A stretch of DNA of 64,000 nt from DHVE2 group archaeon (GCA_027023265.1 JALVVV010000001.1:1-64000), one strand, 5' to 3'; shown: positions 1 through 8,286, counted from the first letter of the stretch. Translations and numbers: made by a program. The notes: generated by a model not told the origin, from the letters alone.

Positions 1-729
1 GTGGCAATGAACGATGAGTTTCCAGACGCTTTGTTTAATATAGGTAGCAGAGTTGCAGAAGGAGAGCCATTTGAAGTGGCGACACAGAATGTTGTCAATC
101 TCATGAGAGGAAGCTCAATAGAGATACTATTTCGCAGGATTCTCTATTCACTCAAAACTACCAGAGATAGTCTGTACGAGATACTGTTTGGAAACGATGG
201 CATACTGAAAGATAAATCCACAAAGGTTATCAACACAACAATGAGAGTTACATTAGATGCTATGAAAAAAGATAACATAACTGCGGGTAACATGATCATA
301 AGCATAGCCAATCACCTCAGGGACATGAAAGGCGTGGAAAAAGATATGATGACAAAGCTAAAGAGCGCTACCAGTATGATGCAAATGACTGCGCTGTATT
401 TTGCACCAATAACAATTGCTGTTACCCTTGTCTTATACGCAGTTATTCTTGGAAAACTGGAAGCGGTTTCAACACTATTGCCAAATAATAACATGTTCAG
501 CATTGGTTTCTTGAAAATGCAGCACATATCCGCCTATGATTTCTCCATAATAATGATTGTGTACGTGTTCTTTACAGTGCTGATAACCGGGTATTTCTAC
601 ACATACGTTATGTACGGTAACGACAAAATACAAATAAAATTCGAGCTTGCAAAGATGATGGTCGTTGCGCCGATTTTGTACACGATATCGCTGTACTTTC
701 TAAAGGTGTTCTTTGCTGGATTTATGTAA
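1..729 (+). CDS. TadC/FlaJ-type membrane platform protein (partial, C-terminal part)
   Basis: The frame is open at the first base of the window, so the gene probably begins upstream and the GTG at position 1 need not be the start. What is visible is a soluble helical section (about residues 1-120) followed by three membrane segments near 128-150, 180-203 and 216-240. This is the arrangement of the type II secretion F domain in TadC and FlaJ, the inner-membrane platform of type IV pili and archaella. The pilin-like gene facing it fits a surface-filament locus. Whether it serves a pilus or the archaellum cannot be told from this fragment. Confidence 0.7.
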   Translation: MAMNDEFPDALFNIGSRVAEGEPFEVATQNVVNLMRGSSIEILFRRILYSLKTTRDSLYEILFGNDGILKDKSTKVINTTMRVTLDAMKKDNITAGNMIISIANHLRDMKGVEKDMMTKLKSATSMMQMTALYFAPITIAVTLVLYAVILGKLEAVSTLLPNNNMFSIGFLKMQHISAYDFSIIMIVYVFFTVLITGYFYTYVMYGNDKIQIKFELAKMMVVAPILYTISLYFLKVFFAGFM

Positions 730-745
730 TCAATTATTTTTTATT

Positions 746-1207
746 TTATCCTCTTAGAACCTGAATATAATAAGTATATCCAAGTACCGATACTGAAAGT
801 CTATCTGAGTTTATATCTGGTGGAAGGTACACCTCTCTAATATTTAAATGGGCATATCCATGAATGTCTGTTTCTCCTGATTCTGTGGTTATACCGCATC
901 CTGAAATAGTAACCCACACATTTTTTTGAGGAAGGCCGTTTTTCATAACCAAAATGCTAAGGATGGGGGAATTGTTGTAAGAATCGTAGTATGCGTATCC
1001 TCTGCTATCGATTATGGTGCAGTGTATCTCCTTTATTTCTTTACCATCTATGTAATAATAAACGTGCAACTTACTGTTGGGTGGTGGCATAAACAGGAAA
1101 AAATTAAGGATTACGGCCAGAGATACCATGGCTATCACAGCAATCACGGCTACATACAATATCAATCCGTTAATGCCTCCATATTCCATTTTAGCTTTGT
1201 TCCCCAT
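746..1207 (-). CDS. Pilin-like single-span protein with extracytoplasmic beta domain
   Basis: The product is 153 residues, or 147 if the start is the internal Met at base 1189. Its short charged N-terminus ends in Gly-Gly, followed by one long hydrophobic stretch (about residues 13-40), resembling a class III (prepilin-type) signal. The rest is beta-rich and lacks catalytic motifs. The piece around GETDIHGYAHLNI looks like a carboxypeptidase-regulatory/Ig-like module. It converges on the secretion-platform gene with 16 bases between the stop codons. I infer a minor pilin or pseudopilin. A simple membrane-anchored surface protein is the alternative. Confidence 0.55.
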   Translation of the reverse strand: MGNKAKMEYGGINGLILYVAVIAVIAMVSLAVILNFFLFMPPPNSKLHVYYYIDGKEIKEIHCTIIDSRGYAYYDSYNNSPILSILVMKNGLPQKNVWVTISGCGITTESGETDIHGYAHLNIREVYLPPDINSDRLSVSVLGYTYYIQVLRG

Positions 1208-1383
1208 ATTTCTTACAAAGGATTATCCTATTTTAATATTTTCTCATGTTTTTTCCAATTTCAGAATATCGAGAAATATAAAAACTATTGCTGGGCAATT
1301 GCGTAGTCAAATGCACGATGCAAAATAGAACTGACAATCAAATATATGGAAAAATTTTAAAAGAGGAACAGCATGCTTACGGT

Positions 1384-2352
1384 ATGGAAGATGTCTGGGT
1401 TGAAAAGTACCGTCCCAAATCATTGGACGAAATCGTGGGTCAGGAGGAAATAGTAAGGAGGCTAAAGTCATACGTGGCTACAAAAAGTATGCCTCATTTA
1501 CTTTTTGCAGGTCCCGCAGGAACTGGAAAGACCACATCCGCTATTGCCCTTGCACGAGAGTTATTTGGAGATAACTGGAGAATGAGCTTTCACGAATTAA
1601 ACGCCAGCGATGAAAGGGGCATAAATGTGGTGCGTACTAAGATTAAAGAGTATGCCAGGACTGCTGCTCCAAATGACGTTGGGTTCAAGATCATATTCTT
1701 GGACGAGGCGGATGCGCTCACCCCAGATGCGCAGGCAGCACTTCGTAGAACAATGGAGATGTATTCAAGAACCTGCAGGTTCATCCTTTCGTGTAACTAT
1801 TCATCGAAAATCATTGATCCGATTCAATCAAGATGTGCCGTGTTTAGATTCACTCCTTTGAAGCCGGAAGCTGTGAAGGCAAGGTTAAGGTACATAGCTG
1901 AAAAAGAAGGAAAGAAAATAGATGACAGGGCTTTAGAGGCAATATACTATGTATCTTCCGGAGACATGCGCCATGCCATTAACGTGCTCCAGATGTCTGC
2001 GGCAATATCTGATGAAATCACAGAGGATGTTGTTTACAAAGCCACGGGACTAGCAAAGAAAGAGGATGTGGAAGGTCTTGTGAGAAAGGCAATAACAGGA
2101 GAGTTCTTAGAAGCCAGGAAAATGCTTATGGATATGTTCGTTGAATATGGATTATCCGGAGAGGATATTATAAAGCAGATTCATCGTATAATCTATGATT
2201 TACCGATAGATGATCGCCTTAAGGTTGAGCTTTTAGACAAAACAGGAGAGATAGAGTTCAGGATGGTAGAGGGGGCTAACGAAAGGATTCAACTGGACGC
2301 GCTGCTTGCATATTTTACCCTTGCAGGTCATCGTGCGGAATTAAACAAGTAA
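1384..2352 (+). CDS. rfcS: Replication factor C small subunit
   Basis: The product is 322 residues from the ATG at 1384. The frame is open further upstream, but homology to RFC begins at this Met (MEDVWVEKYRPKSLDEIVG). RFC-S forms the clamp loader with RFC-L (encoded at 33615-34934) and opens the PCNA ring at primer ends. Visible motifs are Walker A GPAGTGKTT near residue 43, Walker B LDEADAL near 105 and the SRC arginine-finger motif near 148. A C-terminal helical collar domain follows. A TATA-like AATATAAAA lies near 1275. The last 12 bases overlap the tail of the convergent phosphomutase. Confidence 0.95.
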   Translation: MEDVWVEKYRPKSLDEIVGQEEIVRRLKSYVATKSMPHLLFAGPAGTGKTTSAIALARELFGDNWRMSFHELNASDERGINVVRTKIKEYARTAAPNDVGFKIIFLDEADALTPDAQAALRRTMEMYSRTCRFILSCNYSSKIIDPIQSRCAVFRFTPLKPEAVKARLRYIAEKEGKKIDDRALEAIYYVSSGDMRHAINVLQMSAAISDEITEDVVYKATGLAKKEDVEGLVRKAITGEFLEARKMLMDMFVEYGLSGEDIIKQIHRIIYDLPIDDRLKVELLDKTGEIEFRMVEGANERIQLDALLAYFTLAGHRAELNK

Positions 2353-3654
2353 TCGATGGACTTCCTTCATTCCAAATTCTACCAACGCTCTGGCTTTTTC
2401 TTTAGATATTGAATCTGAAAACACGCGAATCACATCTTCGGTGCCCGATGCACGGATTAGCAGCCATGAATCCTTGTAAATAAGTTTTACACCATCTACG
2501 GTAACTACTTGCTCAACATCATCTGGTGGGTTATTTTTAAACTTTTCCTTCAAAGCATCCACAATGGCCCATTTTTTCTCTCGTACAACAGGTATTTTTT
2601 CTTTGACCTGATAAAAACGTGGAAATTCGTTGGCCAAATCATTTATTGTCTTTCCTTCCCTGTTCATTATGGTCAACATTTTGACAATACTCAAAAGCGA
2701 GTCTCCCCACAGGTTAGGTGGAAAAACGTACTTTCCTGTCTCTTCATATCCAAAATCCGCCTTGTTTTTTATCATTGCCTCTGCAATCTCAGGGGGTCCT
2801 ATGGGACAGTATATGACATCTATGCCGTGCTCCTTCCTTAACACGTCTACAAGAGAAGAAGAGTTTATAGGCGTAACCATCTTTTTTGCAAACCTGCTGG
2901 CAAATATTGCACCTGCTACATCTTCGGATATGAACTCTTTCCTTGCGAATACCACCCTGTCCGCGTCAACATCCACTCCCGCGCTCAAATCATAATTTGC
3001 GGAAAGTTTTCCCATCTCCTTAAGGGTGGTACTTCTAGGCTCCGATGGTCTGTCGGGTACGTGCTTTCTGGTACAGTGGATACAGTCAACTTTTACGCCC
3101 AAGTTCTCCATTATTGTGTTCCAGAGCCCGCACGCGGTTCCGTTTGCAAGGTCAAGAAGTACTGAGAAACCATCTATGCCCTTTGCATGCTCTTCTATGT
3201 ACCTTGTATATGTCTCTATGGCATCATCTTTTTGAGAATCCTTTATTCTTTCCCAACTTGCTATTTTAAATTTACCCTCTTCGTATGTGTTCTCAATTAG
3301 CCGAGATTTATCCCAATACAGGTCTCTTCCCAGAGAATCCACTGCCACAATTCCCAAGATATCTGGGGGTGTATGGGAGCCAGTCACTATTATGCCTCCA
3401 TCCATGAAAAGAGACACGTATCTGGCAAAAACGGGGAGGGGTACAATTCCCAGATCGTGAACTTCTGCCCCAGTGGACATCAATCCCGCAGCTACAGCGC
3501 GAGATATCATCTCTGCTCCGTGCCTGTTATCTCGAGCCAGAGCTATTTTCCCACCAAAAACCGTGCCGTACGCTTTGCTAACCCCAACTGCAAGCTCGGG
3601 AGTAATATCCCTGTTCGTTATCCCCCTTATTCCCGCAGTTCCAAAAAGTTTCAT
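2341..3654 (-). CDS. Phosphoglucosamine / phosphomannomutase family (alpha-D-phosphohexomutase)
   Basis: The product is 437 residues and carries all four blocks of the alpha-D-phosphohexomutase family. These are the catalytic serine loop TGSHTPPD near residue 93, the metal loop DVDADR near 230, the sugar-binding loop GYEETGKY near 300 and the phosphate-binding RASGTED near 401. The family interconverts hexose 1- and 6-phosphates. Archaeal members act on glucosamine, glucose or mannose phosphates, and the sequence does not decide which. It converges with rfcS, with a 12-base overlap. The active-site loop has Thr-Pro-Pro where bacterial GlmM has Asn-Pro, a change common in archaeal homologues. 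Confidence 0.88.
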   Translation of the reverse strand: MKLFGTAGIRGITNRDITPELAVGVSKAYGTVFGGKIALARDNRHGAEMISRAVAAGLMSTGAEVHDLGIVPLPVFARYVSLFMDGGIIVTGSHTPPDILGIVAVDSLGRDLYWDKSRLIENTYEEGKFKIASWERIKDSQKDDAIETYTRYIEEHAKGIDGFSVLLDLANGTACGLWNTIMENLGVKVDCIHCTRKHVPDRPSEPRSTTLKEMGKLSANYDLSAGVDVDADRVVFARKEFISEDVAGAIFASRFAKKMVTPINSSSLVDVLRKEHGIDVIYCPIGPPEIAEAMIKNKADFGYEETGKYVFPPNLWGDSLLSIVKMLTIMNREGKTINDLANEFPRFYQVKEKIPVVREKKWAIVDALKEKFKNNPPDDVEQVVTVDGVKLIYKDSWLLIRASGTEDVIRVFSDSISKEKARALVEFGMKEVHRLLV

Positions 3655-3745
3655 GGGGGAAAATGCTATTTCTTTATAAATTATTTTTCTATCCTTTCAA
3701 AAACAAACAGGAAGGTAAATATACGGCAAAAACATAATCATTATT

Positions 3746-4570
3746 ATGAGGTTTTTGGTACTCCATGGTGGGGCGTCGCTTCGAGAGGAGCTAAAGCCAA
3801 AGGTGGAAAAATTTGCAGAGCTTGCTTTTGAGAAGGAAACTGCAGTGGATGCCGTGGTGGAAGCAGTGCGTCTTATGGAGGATGACCCCGATTTCAATGC
3901 AGGAACTGGAAGCAACATACGAATTGATGGGAGCATTCAGATGGATGCGGCGGTCATGACTCCACATGAGCTTGGGGCAGTTATAAATATAGAGAGGGTA
4001 AAAAATCCCGTTTTGGTTGCAAGAGATGTAATGCAGAAATCACCACACATTATACTTTCAGGAGACGGTGCTGTGAAGTTTGCAAGAAAGATGGGATATC
4101 CGGACTATGACCCGCGCACGAAGTACAGGGAAGATAAGAGAAAAAGCATTATTGAAAAACTGAAAAATGGGCAGATACCCGAATACTACCATCCTGAATT
4201 TTTTAAGGAATTTTTGGGGGATACCGTGGGTGCGGTTGCATTTATTGATGGGAAATTTGCTGCTGCGGTTTCAACGGGAGGTACGGCCCTCACTCTTCGC
4301 GGGAGAGTTGGGGATTCTCCAATACCTGGTGCGGGTATCTACTGCGGAGAAAAAGGAGCGGCAGTTGCCACGGGGATTGGAGAAGAAATTATAAAGAGAA
4401 TGGCAAGTTTAAAAGCGTACAATATGATAGGTGATTATCCTCTACACAGTATATGCAGCAGAATAGTAAAAGAATTTGGAGAGGTTCCCTTTGGGATAAT
4501 CATGGTCAGCAGAGAAGAAACCTGCGGACTTTCAAATCTCAAGATGCCGTATGCAATAATTTCAGAGTAA
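3746..4570 (+). CDS. Plant-type isoaspartyl peptidase / L-asparaginase (Ntn hydrolase)
   Basis: The product is 274 residues. The N-terminal strand MRFLVLHGGA and the motif GDTVGAVA mark the threonine-type Ntn-hydrolase asparaginase family. These precursors cleave themselves before the Thr (near residue 160 here), which then becomes the nucleophile. Downstream STGG (near 177) and the GAGIYC stretch fit the substrate pocket. The reaction is removal of N-terminal beta-aspartyl residues or hydrolysis of asparagine. It starts 91 bases from the divergent phosphomutase gene. The length is typical for an archaeal member. Confidence 0.88.
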   Translation: MRFLVLHGGASLREELKPKVEKFAELAFEKETAVDAVVEAVRLMEDDPDFNAGTGSNIRIDGSIQMDAAVMTPHELGAVINIERVKNPVLVARDVMQKSPHIILSGDGAVKFARKMGYPDYDPRTKYREDKRKSIIEKLKNGQIPEYYHPEFFKEFLGDTVGAVAFIDGKFAAAVSTGGTALTLRGRVGDSPIPGAGIYCGEKGAAVATGIGEEIIKRMASLKAYNMIGDYPLHSICSRIVKEFGEVPFGIIMVSREETCGLSNLKMPYAIISE

Positions 4571-4609
4571 TCGGTAAATTTAAATTCCTTATATACATAT
4601 GGACACATC

Positions 4610-5002
4610 ATGGGCAAGGATGATATATTAAACGAGATTACTGAAATCAAAAGGCAAATTGAAAATATTAACACCAAGATGGATAGGGTTATAAAAAAGC
4701 AGATAGATTTAGAGCGCAAATTTAACGAATTAAATAAGCTTCAAAATTTAATTACAACTTTACCTGCGAAGCTCAACACAACGTCCTTTCAGGTAATATC
4801 ACAGTTAAAGGACGAAATTGATGATATTGAAGACGAATTTGAAGAGCGGTTAGATGATACAATAGGGAGATTAGACGCACTGGCCAACGTTGACCGACGT
4901 CTGGATGTATTTGAGGAGAATTTAAGGGCGTACATGGAAAAAATGAGGTACATGCTTTTAGAGCTTGAAGACTCAATAAAACGGAGGGATGAGAATGAGT
5001 AA
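4610..5002 (+). CDS. Coiled-coil protein of unknown function (first of a pair)
   Basis: The product is 130 residues and almost entirely heptad-like and charged (about residues 5-50 and 65-125), with no Cys, signal or membrane span. A TATA-like TAAATTTAAA lies near 4575-4585, so the message may be nearly leaderless. Its last codons overlap the first codons of the next gene, which also encodes a coiled-coil protein. The two are probably co-translated and may interact. I do not recognise a family. Confidence 0.7.
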   Translation: MGKDDILNEITEIKRQIENINTKMDRVIKKQIDLERKFNELNKLQNLITTLPAKLNTTSFQVISQLKDEIDDIEDEFEERLDDTIGRLDALANVDRRLDVFEENLRAYMEKMRYMLLELEDSIKRRDENE

Positions 5003-5999
5003 TGAAGAGAAAAAACCTATGATTTTAAAAACACTAAGCGAAGTCAGAAATAACTTACCAAAAGGCGTAAGGAAGAAGATTCCCGATGCAGAGCATTATA
5101 TTGATTTGGCCATGGCCATGGTAAACCAGTACATAGAGATAAAACAAAAGTTAGAAAAAAGCATAAACAGACTTGATGATATTACAAAAGAGCTGTCATC
5201 TGCAACAAAAAACCTGGATGAGAATATAGTTAAAAGGGCAGAGGCTGTGGAGCAAAAAGAAAAGGAATTGACAGAACTTCTTCAAAGAATGACGGATATA
5301 GAGACGAGGATTCAATCCATAAGCGAGAGAGAAGAAAAATTAGTGGAGAGGGAAGAGCACTTGAAAGAGTGGGAAGCAAAGCTTCAGGAAAAAGATGCCA
5401 CGGTGGATAGGATAATAAACACAAACACTGAAATTGTGGAACAAATCAAGGACCGTAGTGAGCGTTTATCTGTGCTTTTAACAACAATAATTGAGGAAAA
5501 GAAAAAGTGGGAAGAAGAAGTAAAAGCCAAGGAGGAGGAACTTCAAAAGAGAGAGAATACCATAGAGATGCTGAAGAATAATTTAGAAATAAGGGCAAGA
5601 GAAATAAGTGCCAAGGAAGACGAGCTCTCTGAACTGGAGCGCAAGAAAGATGCGTTGGAAAGAGAAATAGCCGAAATGAACAAGAGAAAGATGAGCGAAA
5701 TAACAGAGAAAGAAGAAAAATTAAACGCGTTGAAGGAACAGCTGGACAGTAGGGAGAAGGAGTTATTAGGTCTTTCGCGCATACTTGCAGAGAGAGAAGA
5801 GAAGCTCAATCTAAGGAAGAAGGAACTGGAGAAATGGGCAGATGACCTCAGAAAGAAGGAGGAAATTTACAGAAATTATGAGCACGAAATCCAAACATTG
5901 AAGGAGGAGGTAAAGTTCCTAAATGACAGAATAGCAGAACTTACAAAGCAGAAAAACGAATTGGAGAAAGATCTTGCAGTTCTAAGGTCCCAAATATAA
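4995..5999 (+). CDS. Long coiled-coil protein of unknown function (second of a pair)
   Basis: The product is 334 residues from the ATG at 4995. An ATG two codons upstream is in frame, but GGAGG at 4983-4987 is 7 bases from 4995 and only 1 base from 4989. Residues 1-50 look globular and helical. From about 55 to the end it is an uninterrupted Glu/Lys-rich coiled coil with heptads. It overlaps the preceding 130-residue coiled-coil gene by 8 bases and ends 49 bases before tRNA-Cys. There is no ATPase head, so it is not an SMC/Rad50 protein. A structural or scaffold role is only a guess. Confidence 0.72.
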   Translation: MSNEEKKPMILKTLSEVRNNLPKGVRKKIPDAEHYIDLAMAMVNQYIEIKQKLEKSINRLDDITKELSSATKNLDENIVKRAEAVEQKEKELTELLQRMTDIETRIQSISEREEKLVEREEHLKEWEAKLQEKDATVDRIINTNTEIVEQIKDRSERLSVLLTTIIEEKKKWEEEVKAKEEELQKRENTIEMLKNNLEIRAREISAKEDELSELERKKDALEREIAEMNKRKMSEITEKEEKLNALKEQLDSREKELLGLSRILAEREEKLNLRKKELEKWADDLRKKEEIYRNYEHEIQTLKEEVKFLNDRIAELTKQKNELEKDLAVLRSQI

Positions 6000-6048
6000 C
6001 TTATTTTTTTGGAAAATCTAATAAACCCCTTTGCAATCACCCTTACAG

Positions 6049-6120
6049 GGGCAGGTGGCAGAGAGGTGATGCGCGGGACTGCAGATCCCGTTTACTCGGG
6101 TTCGAATCCCGACCTGCCCT
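6049..6120 (+). tRNA. tRNA-Cys (GCA)
   Basis: A complete 72-nt cloverleaf. The acceptor stem GGGCAGG/CCTGCCC ends in discriminator U73, a known tRNA-Cys identity base. The anticodon stem CGGGA/TCCCG encloses CTGCAGA, giving anticodon GCA. The T loop TTCGAAT is present. There is no intron and CCA is not encoded. It lies directly beside the accessory patch that starts at about 6121. Confidence 0.95.
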
Positions 6121-6192
6121 CTACCCGATAATTATTGGTTTTTGTTATAAAATTTTTGGAGACTGTTCTATAGCGAGAAATCTCGAATTTGT

Positions 6193-6283
6193 GAATCCCA
6201 TAGGATTTATTAAAAGCTTTCGGTGGGATTCTATACCCGGGTATAGGGCATTTCCACCATGGGTTAAGAATCCCAAAGGATTC
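6193..6283 (+). promoter_or_regulatory. Cluster of palindromes before the tiny ORF at 6298
   Basis: Three symmetrical elements lie in 91 bases. GAATCCCA (6193-6200) is inverted as TGGGATTC (6224-6231) around a TATA-like TTTATTAAAA. A perfect 16-bp palindrome CTATACCCGGGTATAG occupies 6231-6246. GAATCC-CAAA-GGATTC occupies 6268-6283. The recurring AATCCCA half-site looks like an operator for a dimeric repressor. A perfect ribosome site (AGGAGGTGAT) follows directly. Confidence 0.55.
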
Positions 6284-6297
6284 AGGAGGTGATAGGT

Positions 6298-6393
6298 GTG
6301 GTAAAAAGAAAGTATGAGTTGGAAATTTTGTGGGAGAACGGACTGTTAACCAAGAGGAAAATTACAGAGATGGAGAGGAAATATCGAGGGTGA
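6298..6393 (+). CDS. 31-residue small protein, related to the product at 6824-7054
   Basis: A GTG start lies 4 bases after the ribosome site AGGAGGTGAT (6284-6293). The product is short, basic and acidic mixed. Its segment KRKYELEILWENGLLT aligns with KRKYxLxILWDVGILT-like sequence near the start of the minus-strand protein at 6824-7054. It is either a genuine micro-protein or a copy shortened by an early TGA. No family is recognised. The good ribosome site and the upstream palindromes argue that it is, or was, expressed and regulated. Confidence 0.5.
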   Translation: MVKRKYELEILWENGLLTKRKITEMERKYRG

Positions 6394-6506
6394 TGGTGCT
6401 GCGTGGAAAAGACGCTGTGGCTGCTTGAGGGAATGATAAAAGAGTAATGGATACCACCCCTATAAAATTAAATATCATGCAATACCATGTATATGCTGGA
6501 GCCTGT

Positions 6507-6734
6507 ATGTTGCTCGTTAAGTTTGAAATATACAATGACGGAGAATACTGGTGTGCCCGTGGGATAGGAGTAGACATATTCACGCAGGGCAAGACATTGG
6601 ACGAGCTTATGGAAAATATCAAAGAGGCCGTGGAAGTGCACTTTGATGAAGCCCTTGAAAGTGGCGAAGATGTGAAAATAATCTCCATATCCGAGCTTGA
6701 GGTGCATTCTTTTGCCAAAGCTGCCGGTAGTTAG
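6507..6734 (+). CDS. hicB: HicB-like antitoxin
   Basis: The product is 75 residues from the ATG at 6507, chosen because GGAG lies 5 bases upstream. The frame stays open further 5'. The sequence EYWCARGIGVDIFTQGKTLD followed by ELMENIKEAVEVHFDEALE is the HicB partial RNase-H fold: a short sheet, then one helix. HicB proteins neutralise HicA mRNA interferases and often repress their own operon. No DNA-binding C-terminal domain is present. The next reading frame begins inside its last codons and encodes the start of a HicA. Confidence 0.75.
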   Translation: MLLVKFEIYNDGEYWCARGIGVDIFTQGKTLDELMENIKEAVEVHFDEALESGEDVKIISISELEVHSFAKAAGS

Positions 6735-6906
6735 CGGGGACCAGTTAATAAAATTGCTTCTGAAATTAGGATACGAGATTGTAAGGCAGAGGGGGAGACC
6801 ACCCGACGTTTCAATGTATATCTTCATGCAGGCACTGCCTCTTTGCTCTCCACGGGAAAAAGCGGCTCGTCGTTCTCGTCCCAGACCTGAAAACTCTCTG
6901 GTTTAG
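6712..6906 (+). pseudogene. hicA: Broken HicA-like toxin gene
   Basis: Translation from a TTG at 6712 (GAGGTG 7 bases upstream) gives PKLPVVSGDQLIKLLLKLGY then EIVRQRG, which is the N-terminal half of a HicA double-stranded-RNA-binding fold. HicA normally continues with Gly-Ser-His, the His being essential. Here the frame runs into unrelated Pro/Arg-rich sequence after a GGGGGAG run. A +1 shift at that run restores a more plausible ETTRRF continuation. The 3' part is then overrun by the convergent gene at 6824. I read it as a frameshifted and truncated toxin, leaving HicB as an orphan. Confidence 0.6.
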
Positions 6907-7054
6907 CCTCTTCATTTCCTTTCAGATAGTACTTCAGTAAAATGTATTCACTGCCGTGGCGCTCTATCATTTCCTCCTCTGCCTCAGATATAGTTATCTC
7001 TGTCAAAATCCCTACATCCCATAAAATCCCCAGCTTATATCTTTTCCCTTTCAA
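6824..7054 (-). CDS. Small protein of unknown function, relative of the 31-residue product
   Basis: The product is 77 residues from a TTG at 7054, preferred over the upstream in-frame ATG because GGAGGTGAT lies immediately before it. The start KGKRYKLGILWDVGILTE matches the tiny protein at 6298. The remainder is acidic, with no Cys and no membrane segment. The two relatives face each other across the HicAB remnant, both with near-identical ribosome sites. The family is unknown; a small regulator is possible because of length and palindromic surroundings, but this is not shown. Confidence 0.6.
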   Translation of the reverse strand: MKGKRYKLGILWDVGILTEITISEAEEEMIERHGSEYILLKYYLKGNEEAKPESFQVWDENDEPLFPVESKEAVPA

Positions 7055-7079
7055 AATATCACCTCCAGGGTACAAAATG

Positions 7080-7169
7080 CCCCCGTTGCTTTAGTCAACA
7101 AACCGATACGTGCCCCCGCAGCATGGGTTCGGGGGCAACCGAAAGCTTTATAGGGAGCAATTGCCCCCG
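7080..7169. promoter_or_regulatory. GCCCCC-rich inverted repeats upstream of the 77-residue gene
   Basis: TGCCCCCG occurs at about 7079 and 7111. The 9-bp arms CGGGGGCAA (7130-7138) and TTGCCCCCG (7161-7169) flank a TATA-like AAAGCTTTATA. The arrangement resembles a repressor-bound promoter. The inner block has a counterpart near the right end of the integrated element at the same distance from the tRNA-derived repeat (see the entry at 29014). Confidence 0.5.
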
Positions 7170-7239
7170 GTTTTTCAAGTAGAAGTAGAAAAGAATCTGA
7201 AAAATCGTTTTTATTCAGCGTTAAAAATGTTGGAAAACC

Positions 7240-7255
7240 AGTGGGGGCACTGGGA
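7240..7255. repeat. Distal attachment site (duplicated tRNA-Trp 3' end)
   Basis: This is the left copy of the 16-bp direct repeat. It matches the last 14 nt of tRNA-Trp (read on the minus strand) plus two flanking bases. The similarity to the tRNA stops directly after GGGA, so it is a fragment and not a tRNA gene. Confidence 0.85.
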
Positions 7256-7275
7256 CCAGAAATACTGTAAACGAT

Positions 7276-8268
7276 TTAAGCATTTGCCTCACCTGCCTCT
7301 AAATTTGCTGATATATGTTCTTCACCCTGCTCTTTCTTCTTTCTCTTGACCTTTTCATACTCTCTCCTAAAGAAGTCGATGTCGTACTGTGCGTAATACT
7401 TCAGAAGCACATCCACGGTGTGCCCTGTTTGTGTGGCCAACGCTTCTACTCTCATTCCTGCTCTGACACATCTACGGATGTAACTTCTTCTCATCTTGTG
7501 AAGCCCAAAATCCTTTTGAAGTTCTGGGTCAATTGCGCCTAGTCTTTTATATATTCTATTATAGAGAGTTCTTGCTCTCTTATCCACAGGAACTATGACA
7601 TCTCCTTTCTTCACTTTGAAAAACAGAGAGTTTAGGATATTCTTCCCCATTTTTCTGCGATATTCCATGTACAAATCGTATTTTTCTTTGTATCTCTTAA
7701 GAATATCCAAGAGCTCCTCGTCCTCTATAGACACCGTCCTAGGGTTTCCCATCTTCCCGACTTCTGGCCTTATATGAATTATTCTCTCTTTGAAATCAAT
7801 GTCTGTCCAGAGTAGTTGGGCTGCTTCGGCTGCACGCATCCCAGTGTAGTTTATAATGTAAAGATATACTTTGTTTTGAAAGCTTATGATATCATCCTCA
7901 GAGAAGACATTCAGTAGCTTCTCGATTGCCTCTTCTTTCATATATTCTCTCGCTGGTTTCTTTCTTTTTGGTTTTCTCATTTTCATTCGATATACGCGGG
8001 TATTTTCGCTGTACTCCAGAAAACGTAAAACATCCCCATAGGTTCTGCTTATATAGTTCTTAGAATAGTTTTTCGATTTCATCCACCTAACAAATCTTCT
8101 CATGTCTTCTTCATTCACCTTCTTAGGGTCTGGCAGGTTGCTTCCTTTCTGAGACAACCAAAATTCCTCAAAGAGTTTCAGTCGTTTTTTGTACGAATAC
8201 ACCGTCTGTGGGTCTAGGTACGTCTCTATTTCGTCTATAAATTCCTTCTTTTTTTCTTCCCATGTCAT
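7276..8268 (-). CDS. int: Tyrosine recombinase / integrase of the element
   Basis: The product is 330 residues, started by an ATG behind GAGGTGAT. The N-terminal half (to about 105) is a SAM-like core-binding domain. The catalytic half shows the Arg in TGMRAAEAAQLLW near 145, His-x-x-Arg as LHKMRRSYI near 257, TGHT near 285 and the nucleophile in LLKYYAQY near 294. It would catalyse integration and excision at the tRNA-Trp 3' end. The gene lies directly beside the distal attachment site. It is divergent from the winged-helix gene at 8414, and two operator-like sites lie between them. Confidence 0.92.
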   Translation of the reverse strand: MTWEEKKKEFIDEIETYLDPQTVYSYKKRLKLFEEFWLSQKGSNLPDPKKVNEEDMRRFVRWMKSKNYSKNYISRTYGDVLRFLEYSENTRVYRMKMRKPKRKKPAREYMKEEAIEKLLNVFSEDDIISFQNKVYLYIINYTGMRAAEAAQLLWTDIDFKERIIHIRPEVGKMGNPRTVSIEDEELLDILKRYKEKYDLYMEYRRKMGKNILNSLFFKVKKGDVIVPVDKRARTLYNRIYKRLGAIDPELQKDFGLHKMRRSYIRRCVRAGMRVEALATQTGHTVDVLLKYYAQYDIDFFRREYEKVKRKKKEQGEEHISANLEAGEANA

Positions 8269-8286
8269 TTTATCACCTCATATTTT

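Noticed and set aside
926-1306. Plus-strand open frame opposite the pilin-like gene
   Set aside because: It lacks a ribosome site, has no protein-like pattern (Tyr/Ile/Cys-rich), and is explained by the coding frame on the minus strand.
6395-6430. Very short frame after the 31-residue gene as a continuation by frameshift
   Set aside because: The resulting sequence does not continue the similarity to the 77-residue relative, so no frameshift repair is supported.
7110-7349. Small plus-strand open frame across the distal attachment site
   Set aside because: It crosses the tRNA fragment and overlaps the integrase 3' end in the opposite direction; there is no ribosome site.
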